A DNA stretch of 6,707 nucleotides from contig JAAZUV010000075.1 in assembly GCA_018623995.1 (NCBI GenBank), forward strand, positions 1 through 6,707, written 5' to 3'. Below are positions 1-4,919 of this stretch, one piece after another. Under the pieces are notes generated by a model. The model saw only the letters and a list, made by a program, of their open reading frames with translations, did no database searches and was not told the DNA's origin. Source of the stretch: Methanobacteriota archaeon. GTDB lineage: Archaea > Thermoplasmatota > Poseidoniia > Poseidoniales > Poseidoniaceae. The translations under genes were made by a program, and so were the position numbers. Within the stretch, counting starts at the first letter, position 1. Each line of letters starts with the position of its first letter.

Positions 1-734
1 ACGAGAACGTGATAGTCGTGTTCGAAAGCGAGGTACTCAGCAGCGGTCAAAGCAAGTCGAGGTGTAATGATTCGCTCGACAGCAGGGTCGTCTGCTAGAT
101 TGACGAACAATGCAGCGTTCTCAAGCGCACCGGTTCGCTCCAAGTCGGAACGGAAGAAGTTGTATTCTTCAGCGGTGATACCCATAGCACAGAAAACGAC
201 GATAAATTGCTCATCGCTTCCCTTCAACTTAGCTTGTCGAGCGATCTGCAGTGCAATGTCGTTGTGTGGAAGACCAGAAGCCGAGAAAATTGGCAACTTT
301 TGTCCACGAACGAGTGTTGTACAGCAGTCGATAGCAGAAATTCCAGTTTGAATGAAATCGTGAGGGCTCTGTCGGCTGTATGGGTTGATCGCAGCACCAA
401 TGATGTCAGCATTTTCTTCAGCGACGATGTCAGGTCCACCGTCACGAGGACGGCCTGCACCATCGAGAATTCGACCGACAAGGTCCTTGCTTACGGGGAG
501 CTTGAAAACATCGCCCATGAAGGTAACACCAGCAGTTCGGTCGATCTTAGCAGTTCCTTCGAAAACTTGGACGATAACAAGGTCGTCAGAGGTATCGAGA
601 ACTTGCCCGTTCTTGATGGATCCATCTGCAAGACGGATGGTAACAATTTCACCAAAAGCAACTGGTTCGGTCTTGTTCAAGAAAACGAGTGGTCCCTTGA
701 CGTCGGTAATGGTTCGGTATTCTTTTCCTGTCAT
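1..734 (-). CDS. atpB: A-type ATP synthase subunit B, 3'-truncated by window edge
   Basis: Non-catalytic nucleotide-binding subunit; it alternates with AtpA in the A3B3 head on the cytoplasmic side. I translated it by hand: it starts MTGKEYRTITDVKGPLVFLN and stays open for 244 codons to the window edge, roughly the first half of a family of about 460 residues. Seen: the beta-barrel domain (about residues 1-75), VGRILDGAGRPRDGGP (86-101), INPYSR (116-121), the degenerate P-loop SGLPHND (153-159) typical of B subunits in place of GxxxxGKT, and TPRLALTAAEYLAFE (224-238). The ATG at 734 is preceded by GGACGTGAT, one mismatch from the ideal ribosome binding site, and lies 11 nt after the atpA stop, so the two are probably co-translated. 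Odd point: adjacent cysteines at 137-138 (IDCCTTLVRGQ), where many homologues have IDGMNTLVRGQ. The identity is secure; the C-terminal half is not visible. Confidence 0.97.
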   Translation of the reverse strand, partial: MTGKEYRTITDVKGPLVFLNKTEPVAFGEIVTIRLADGSIKNGQVLDTSDDLVIVQVFEGTAKIDRTAGVTFMGDVFKLPVSKDLVGRILDGAGRPRDGGPDIVAEENADIIGAAINPYSRQSPHDFIQTGISAIDCCTTLVRGQKLPIFSASGLPHNDIALQIARQAKLKGSDEQFIVVFCAMGITAEEYNFFRSDLERTGALENAALFVNLADDPAVERIITPRLALTAAEYLAFEHDYHVL

Positions 735-737
735 GAT

Positions 738-746
738 ATCACGTCC
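738..746 (-). promoter_or_regulatory. Ribosome binding site of atpB
   Basis: The message reads GGACGTGAT followed by ATC and the atpB ATG. It differs at one base from GGAGGTGAT, the complement of the archaeal 16S rRNA tail. Its first G is the last base of the atpA stop codon, which suggests reinitiation or coupling with atpA. It supports 734 as the start of atpB. Confidence 0.7.
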
Positions 747-2485
747 TAGTTGTCCTCCACAGTGTCAGCGATTTCATCGACCATGGCCTTGACCATGTCG
801 TCGATTGTATCGATGTATCCCTTTTCGAATCGGCCACGCATGAGTGCGGTTCGTGCTGGAACGTTGACAACATCGTTGAGTTGTGCACCAGCAGCCATTG
901 CATTCTTCGCAGCTTCTTGGAAGCTAAGAATGGCCTTGGACATGGAGTATTGCAAGTGGATGTCACAGTATGCGTCAACATCGTGGAATCCGTTTTGTTG
1001 CAAGAAGAATTCACGAATCATACGAGCGACTTCCAGTGTGAGTTGCTGATCGACAGGCAATGCGTCAGAACCAACAAGTTGGACAATCTCTTGCAACTCG
1101 GCTTCAATCTGCAACAAACCACTGATTTGTGTTCGGATTTCAGGGAAGTCTTGTGCAATGTTGTCACGGAACCACTGGTTCAGACTCTGTGGGTACAGAG
1201 AGTACGAGTTGAGCCAGTTGATTGCAGGGAAGTGACGTTGTCGTGCAAGACCTGCGTCCAATCCCCAGAAAACCTTGACAATTCGCAGTGTACCTTGGGA
1301 TACAGGTTCTGAAATGTCACCACCAGGTGGACTGACCGCACCGATGACTGTAACCGATCCGTCGTCACCATTCTTGGTCTCAACACGACCAGCACGTTCG
1401 TAGAACTCAGCAATTCGGGATGAAAGGTAAGCAGGATATCCTTCTTCACCAGGCATCTCTTCAAGACGGGAGGAAATCTCACGCATTGCTTCAGCCCATC
1501 GAGAGGTTGAATCCGCCATCAGCGCAACGTCGTAGCCCATGTCACGGAAGTACTCAGCAATGGTAATTCCAGTGTACACAGACGCTTCACGAGCAGCTAC
1601 AGGCATGTTGGATGTGTTGGCGATCATGACCGTTCGGTTCATCAGAGGCTTACCGGTGTTCGGGTCAATCAAGTGAGGGAACTCGTCCAATACTTCTGTC
1701 ATCTCATTTCCACGCTCACCGCAACCGATGTAAACAACGATTTGAGCGTCTGAATACTTTGCAAGCGATTGTTGTGTAACCGTCTTTCCTGAACCGAATG
1801 GACCAGGAATACCCGCTGCACCGCCCTTTGCGAGTGGGAAGAGGAAGTCCAGAATACGCATACCGGTGATCAATGGTGTATCTGGTGCGTACTTCTGTCG
1901 GTATGGACGAGGCGTTCGGACAGGCCACTTTTGCATCATCTGAATTTCAGTACCGTCTTCAAGTGTACAAACTGTTTCTGTCACGTTGAAGTCACCCGAC
2001 TTAATCTCCTTGATGACACCGTTCATGGTTGGAGGAACCATGATTTTGTGAACAATGGTTTCGGTCTCTTGAACGTGCCCAATGACTTGTCCACCTTCAA
2101 CTGCAGCGCCCTTTTCGATAACGGCTTCAAAGGTCCACTTCTTTTCGAGGTCAAACGCATCTGCATCGACACCACGAGTAATGAACACACCCATGACTTC
2201 TTCCAAGGTTGGAAGAGGTCGCTGGATACCGTCGTAAATCTGGGTCAGCAAACCAGGTCCGAGGGAAACCGAGAGGGTTTCACCTGTGTTGATCACTGGT
2301 TCGCCAGGTCGAATACCTGACGTGTCTTCGTAAACTTGGATAACAGCCTTGTCACCGTGCAATTCGATGACTTCTCCCATCAATCCTTCATTGCCCACAC
2401 GGACAACGTCATACATTCCTGCGCTCATTCCCGTTGCGGTAACCACAGGTCCCGAAATTCGGTAAATTACTCCTTCTTTGCTCAT
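746..2485 (-). CDS. atpA: A-type ATP synthase catalytic subunit A
   Basis: Catalytic subunit of the A3B3 head; it makes ATP from ADP and phosphate as the central shaft turns. 579 residues from my chosen start, normal for an intein-free family member. Domains: beta-barrel (about 1-75), the non-homologous bulge specific to A subunits (about 110-190), the nucleotide-binding domain with P-loop GPFGSGKT (228-235), GCGERGNEM with the presumed catalytic Glu257 (254-262), the Walker B stretch ending ALMADSTSRWAEA (321-333), SRLEEMPGEEGYP (339-351) and AVSPPGGDISEP (383-394), then a helical C-terminal domain. Start choice: an in-frame ATG at 2500 overlaps the GGAGG at 2494-2498, whereas the ATG at 2485 (MSKEGVIYRISGPVV) sits 8 nt behind that site and matches the usual N-terminus. 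The gap to atpF is 24 nt and to atpB 11 nt. The P-loop is uninterrupted although this is a favoured intein site in archaea. Confidence 0.98.
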   Translation of the reverse strand: MSKEGVIYRISGPVVTATGMSAGMYDVVRVGNEGLMGEVIELHGDKAVIQVYEDTSGIRPGEPVINTGETLSVSLGPGLLTQIYDGIQRPLPTLEEVMGVFITRGVDADAFDLEKKWTFEAVIEKGAAVEGGQVIGHVQETETIVHKIMVPPTMNGVIKEIKSGDFNVTETVCTLEDGTEIQMMQKWPVRTPRPYRQKYAPDTPLITGMRILDFLFPLAKGGAAGIPGPFGSGKTVTQQSLAKYSDAQIVVYIGCGERGNEMTEVLDEFPHLIDPNTGKPLMNRTVMIANTSNMPVAAREASVYTGITIAEYFRDMGYDVALMADSTSRWAEAMREISSRLEEMPGEEGYPAYLSSRIAEFYERAGRVETKNGDDGSVTVIGAVSPPGGDISEPVSQGTLRIVKVFWGLDAGLARQRHFPAINWLNSYSLYPQSLNQWFRDNIAQDFPEIRTQISGLLQIEAELQEIVQLVGSDALPVDQQLTLEVARMIREFFLQQNGFHDVDAYCDIHLQYSMSKAILSFQEAAKNAMAAGAQLNDVVNVPARTALMRGRFEKGYIDTIDDMVKAMVDEIADTVEDN

Positions 2486-2493
2486 GTTCTTTT

Positions 2494-2498
2494 CCTCC
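2494..2498 (-). promoter_or_regulatory. Ribosome binding site deciding the atpA start
   Basis: GGAGG lies 8 nt upstream of the ATG at 2485. It overlaps an upstream in-frame ATG (2500-2498) within AAAATGGAGG, so that upstream ATG cannot use this site and is probably not the start. The same ten bases precede atpK. Confidence 0.8.
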
Positions 2499-2509
2499 AT
2501 TTTGGAACA

Positions 2510-2809
2510 TCATTTCCATAGGTCGACTCCGATTGCTCGTCGAATGGTTTCTCGGAGCGTGTTGTCTTCATCCGTACCGATTCCAAGAACCGTCGGCGAG
2601 ACAGAACCAGACAATTGCGAGCGCAATCGATCTGGCAAGGATGCAAGAACTGCGGAGTCAACAACAACAATTCCAACATCCTTTGAATTGAGAAGGTCAC
2701 GGAACACTTTGATGCGTTCCTCTTCACCTTCTGGATTGTAGAGATTCGAAATTCCAGCAAGCTGGAATCCGAGTGTAAATTCAGGTGTTCCTACGACTGC
2801 AATTTCCAT
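2510..2809 (-). CDS. atpF: A-type ATP synthase subunit F
   Basis: Small central-shaft subunit (99 residues, the normal length) that binds AtpD, within the rotor inside the A3B3 head, and has a regulatory role in relatives. Seen: the N-terminal Rossmann-like strand with MEIAVVGTPEFTLGFQLAGI (1-20), the hallmark of the family, a second strand VGIVVVDSAVLASLP (45-59), and the C-terminal tail LRETIRRAIGVDLWK (85-99), which corresponds to the amphipathic helix that reaches into the head. It starts 9 nt after the atpC stop behind a strong ribosome binding site that overlaps that stop codon. It ends 24 nt before the preferred atpA start. Nothing is missing or odd. The downstream partner subunit D is expected outside the window, after atpB. 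Confidence 0.96.
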   Translation of the reverse strand: MEIAVVGTPEFTLGFQLAGISNLYNPEGEEERIKVFRDLLNSKDVGIVVVDSAVLASLPDRLRSQLSGSVSPTVLGIGTDEDNTLRETIRRAIGVDLWK

Positions 2810-2813
2810 GTTT

Positions 2814-2821
2814 TCACCTCA
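2814..2821 (-). promoter_or_regulatory. Ribosome binding site of atpF overlapping the atpC stop
   Basis: The message reads TGAGGTGA, seven of eight bases of GGAGGTGA; its first three bases are the TGA stop of atpC. The atpF ATG follows after AAAC. Sharing bases between stop and binding site suggests translational coupling of the two stalk subunits. Confidence 0.8.
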
Positions 2822-3856
2822 TAGAATGTGAGCCTCTAGGATTTCAGGCGGCAAACCTGCGAGTCGACCACGAACAATCATTCGTAGATCTGTGACTTCT
2901 TTGACCTTCATGGCAATGAAGTGAACAATAGGCAGTGCAGATACAGGGTACAGATAACTCATCTTCTGCATCTGGGCATGTTCTCGTGCATGCAACCAAG
3001 TGACAACAGCGTCCAATGAACGCTCTTCGTTGGCTTGTTGCAGGGCTTGTTCAAATCCACCAATATCGAATTTCGCATTCGTTCTCAAAACATCCATCAT
3101 GGCGCTTCGGCCACCGTTGGCGACAGAAGCGAGTGCTCGACGTGGCATCAGTTTGCCACCAGGAAGTAGTTCTTCGAGCAAGGCGTTGCCTTCGATTCCG
3201 AAGGCAGCGGCTTCAAGGACGTTCAAGATGTTGCGATGGTCAATTTCAGTCGCCAAGATGTTTCTGAGATATCGTGCATCGTTGCTGCTATGTGAAAGCG
3301 CCTTCAACGATGACGAGAAATAATGACGATCAAGTGCGTCTTCGTAGTGCGAGAGTCGTGCATCTTCAGGCAGGTTCAACAACGCAGGTCCAAACGGCTT
3401 GCGGCGCATTTGCTGTGCTGCGGAACGAAGATCGTCTGCACTTTCGAGGATTTTAATCCACGGCGTGTTGATTTCGTTCAAGTCAGGAAGAATGTCTTTA
3501 CCGAGTTTCTCGGCTTCGATTCCGTTCGCAACAGCACGTAGCACGGCCTTAGCGTTCTGATATTCATACCGACTTGAGTAAATCTCGACGATCTTTCGAA
3601 CCTTGCCACGGCAATGCGACAACATGTTCTCAAGTTCGTTCTCAAGATTGTGCGTAAGAGCAGCCTCAATCAAATCGCCACCAGAATAGCGGGATGCATA
3701 GAGGTTGACCTCGTTTTGATATCCGCTATCGGCAACGGTGTTGATAAGTTGGTCTGGTGATTGATTGATGAGTTGACGCAGTCGAGCCTTATCCATCAGT
3801 GCTTGTCGACGAGCCTTGGCTCGTGATGCGACATATGGTACATTCCCCGACAACAT
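2819..3856 (-). CDS. atpC: A-type ATP synthase subunit C
   Basis: Funnel-shaped connector that couples the D/F shaft to the AtpK ring (homologue of V-ATPase subunit d). 345 residues from my chosen start, typical of the family. It is helical throughout, with the threefold internal similarity expected of subunit C. Recognisable pieces are GNVPYVASRAKARRQALMDK near the N-terminus, EIYSSRYEYQNAKAVLRAVANGI (about 90-112), LATEIDHRNILNVLEAAAFGIEG (about 200-222) and the C-terminal VKEVTDLRMIVRGRLAGLPPEILE, which corresponds to the family's NExxNLRxIxRGKxxGLPPExI. Two ATGs stand two codons apart (3862 and 3856). The GAGGG at the end of atpE is 6 nt from the second but abuts the first, so I prefer 3856; the alternative adds two residues (MR). 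Only 3 nt separate the atpE stop from the ATG at 3862. Confidence 0.95.
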   Translation of the reverse strand: MLSGNVPYVASRAKARRQALMDKARLRQLINQSPDQLINTVADSGYQNEVNLYASRYSGGDLIEAALTHNLENELENMLSHCRGKVRKIVEIYSSRYEYQNAKAVLRAVANGIEAEKLGKDILPDLNEINTPWIKILESADDLRSAAQQMRRKPFGPALLNLPEDARLSHYEDALDRHYFSSSLKALSHSSNDARYLRNILATEIDHRNILNVLEAAAFGIEGNALLEELLPGGKLMPRRALASVANGGRSAMMDVLRTNAKFDIGGFEQALQQANEERSLDAVVTWLHAREHAQMQKMSYLYPVSALPIVHFIAMKVKEVTDLRMIVRGRLAGLPPEILEAHIL

Positions 3857-3862
3857 TCTCAT

Positions 3863-3867
3863 CCCTC
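3863..3867 (-). promoter_or_regulatory. Ribosome binding site of atpC
   Basis: GAGGG, beginning within the atpE stop codon, is spaced 6 nt from the ATG at 3856 and 0 nt from the ATG at 3862. The spacing favours 3856. It is a weaker match to GGAGGTGAT than the sites of atpK and atpF. Confidence 0.55.
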
Positions 3868-4429
3868 ATCCAAACAGTGTTTCATTGATCGCTGCACGCT
3901 CTTCGACCCAAGTTCGGTCAAGAAGTGATTCAAATCGGAAATCAAAGGATACCGATCCATCAGCAGCTTCCATCATGAACCCTCCGAGTCCATCGATTTC
4001 ATCACCGATGGAGCGAGAGCCTGCTTCTTTCTTCAACGCAGCAGCGTCGACAGAGACTGGCCGGAGAACGAAATCTTTCCCAGATACATCGTTCGCACGC
4101 TTCAGCAGAGACTTGAGGAGCGTAGCACGTCCTTTCATGCCTGGGTCAGCGAGTTGCGACTTGGCTGCATCATAGGTAGCGTCGAGGACACCACGTCGTG
4201 CAATCAGCAATTCTTTCTGGTTGCCTTGTCGAGCGCTAGCGACCATCTCTTGCGAGATTTGGTCTGCTTCACGATCGGCACGGGCTTGGGCCTCGTCACG
4301 AATGGACGCAGCCTTTGTTTCAGCTTCACCGACAATTGTCTTTGCTTCCGCTTTCGCTTCTTTGAGCATTGCTTTCGCCTGTGCTTCAGCGGACGCAGCA
4401 ATGTCTTTTGCAAGTGTTTCAAGTGTCAT
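3866..4429 (-). CDS. atpE: A-type ATP synthase subunit E (peripheral stalk)
   Basis: Peripheral-stalk subunit that pairs with AtpH and ties the top of the A3B3 head to AtpI, so the head does not turn with the rotor. 187 residues, normal for the family. Residues about 1-75 are an Ala/Glu/Lys-rich helix without prolines (for example AQAKAMLKEAKAEAKTIVGE), fitting the E/H coiled coil. Residues about 76-187 form the globular head-binding domain, with the diagnostic GGFMMEAADGSVSFDFRFESLLDRTW and a C-terminal INETLFG close to the family's ending IxxxLFG. The ATG at 4429 follows AAGGAGATGAT by 3 nt. It lies 50 nt after atpK, the widest gap of the operon, and runs almost directly into atpC. AtpH is not in the window; by the usual gene order it would precede atpI. 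Confidence 0.95.
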   Translation of the reverse strand: MTLETLAKDIAASAEAQAKAMLKEAKAEAKTIVGEAETKAASIRDEAQARADREADQISQEMVASARQGNQKELLIARRGVLDATYDAAKSQLADPGMKGRATLLKSLLKRANDVSGKDFVLRPVSVDAAALKKEAGSRSIGDEIDGLGGFMMEAADGSVSFDFRFESLLDRTWVEERAAINETLFG

Positions 4430-4432
4430 AGT

Positions 4433-4441
4433 ATCATCTCC
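4433..4441 (-). promoter_or_regulatory. Ribosome binding site of atpE
   Basis: The message reads GGAGATGAT, one mismatch from GGAGGTGAT. The GGAG core is 8 nt from the atpE ATG. It confirms 4429 as the start. Confidence 0.75.
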
Positions 4442-4449
4442 TTAGGTAC

Positions 4450-4466
4450 AACAGAACGGGTCTGTT
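4450..4466 (-). other. Intercistronic stem-loop between atpK and atpE
   Basis: In the message, AACAGA and TCTGTT pair perfectly around a 5-nt loop (CCCGT). The hairpin stands 13 nt after the atpK stop codon and 6 nt before AAGGAG. The stem has only two G-C pairs and no U run follows, so it is not a convincing terminator. It may mark or protect an mRNA 3' end after atpK, but this is inference and a stem this short can occur by chance. Confidence 0.35.
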
Positions 4467-4479
4467 TTGGAGCCAATCT

Positions 4480-4791
4480 TCAGAGGAAGAGTGGCAATGC
4501 ACCGAGAATAACAATCGACTCAGGAAGAGCCGTGAAGATGAGTGCAGGACCGAATTTGGATCCGTCTTCTGCAATCATACCGACAGCAGCGCTACCGATA
4601 GCTGCTTGGGAGAAACCAGCACCAATAGCTGCGAGTCCCAATGCTAGGCCAGCTCCCATAGGGGTGCCCCAGTTGTCATCGGCGGTTGTTGCTGCATCGT
4701 CTTCAGCAGCTGCAGCGCCCTGAGCAATCAGGACGAGTGCGCCGAGTACGATCATCATTCGTAGGCTTGTCTTTAGGGTATTCTTGTTCAT
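4480..4791 (-). CDS. atpK: A-type ATP synthase rotor-ring subunit K (c subunit)
   Basis: Proteolipid that forms the ion-carrying rotor ring. 103 residues from the preferred start. Seen: a basic N-terminus and hydrophobic stretch LRMMIVLGALVLIAQGAAAA (10-29), which looks like a signal peptide with possible cleavage near AAA-ED; a short acidic linker EDDAATTADDN (30-40); glycine- and alanine-rich helix 1 (about 45-73); a polar loop AEDGSKFG (74-81); and helix 2 with the ion-binding Glu91 in LPESIVILG. Gln62 in helix 1 could be a second ligand. There is one hairpin and one carboxylate, so this is not a duplicated c subunit. Start choice: the ATG at 4806 overlaps GGAGGT, while the ATG at 4791 lies 7 nt behind it. 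Only 12 residues follow Glu91, fewer than in methanogen c subunits; as I recall, haloarchaeal ones are similarly short. The other two frames past the stop give no hydrophobic continuation, so I see no frameshift. Confidence 0.95.
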   Translation of the reverse strand: MNKNTLKTSLRMMIVLGALVLIAQGAAAAEDDAATTADDNWGTPMGAGLALGLAAIGAGFSQAAIGSAAVGMIAEDGSKFGPALIFTALPESIVILGALPLFL

Positions 4792-4798
4792 ATTTTCT

Positions 4799-4804
4799 AC
4801 CTCC
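4799..4804 (-). promoter_or_regulatory. Ribosome binding site deciding the atpK start
   Basis: GGAGGT is spaced 7 nt from the ATG at 4791 and is the longest uninterrupted match to GGAGGTGAT apart from the one before atpF, suiting a subunit needed in many copies. The in-frame ATG at 4806-4804 overlaps it and is probably not the start. Confidence 0.8.
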
Positions 4805-4811
4805 ATTTTAT

Positions 4812-4919
4812 GTCCAGTGGACTATGCTTTCCCCTCCACGTGGAGAGGTTGGCCACCAAGCGGGGAAAAGACCCTGCCTGAGCCGTCGTAAAACTTGCCC
4901 ATCCATTCCACAAAGTGGA
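4812..4919 (-). repeat. Three TCCAC/GTGGA-type inverted repeats upstream of atpK
   Basis: Three short inverted repeats of related sequence lie within 108 nt at the end of atpI. On the plus strand they are TCCAC-AAA-GTGGA (4907-4919), the perfect 12-base palindrome CTCCACGTGGAG (4834-4845) and GTCCA-G-TGGAC (4812-4822). The first two are in the atpI coding region and the third is just past its stop. They could form alternative mRNA structures before the atpK ribosome binding site. Codon constraint and chance are real alternatives. Confidence 0.4.

Noticed and set aside
207..749. A 180-residue plus-strand open frame over atpB
   Set aside because: It is antisense to the clear AtpB reading and resembles no family I know. 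It reflects strong codon bias on the coding strand that avoids stops on the other strand.
881..1312. Plus-strand open frames within atpA (143 residues here; another at 1931-2320)
   Set aside because: Shadows of the conserved catalytic subunit, with no start signals or domains of their own.
1780..1806. Intein at the P-loop of AtpA
   Set aside because: Many archaeal A subunits carry one here, but GPFGSGKTVTQQ reads straight through and the total length is that of an uninterrupted protein.
4450..4466. Intrinsic terminator after atpK
   Set aside because: The stem is only 6 bp with two G-C pairs and no T run follows on the transcribed strand; transcription must also continue to reach atpE.
4480..4520. 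Frameshift truncating the second helix of AtpK
   Set aside because: The two other frames beyond the stop code for polar or short peptides, not a hydrophobic helix end, so the short C-terminus seems genuine.
4154..4723. A 189-residue plus-strand open frame across atpE and atpK
   Set aside because: It lies antisense to two well-supported genes. Its protein is Cys/Phe-rich in one part and Ala-rich in the other, as expected from reading coiled-coil and proteolipid codons backwards. I see no ribosome binding site or recognisable domain.
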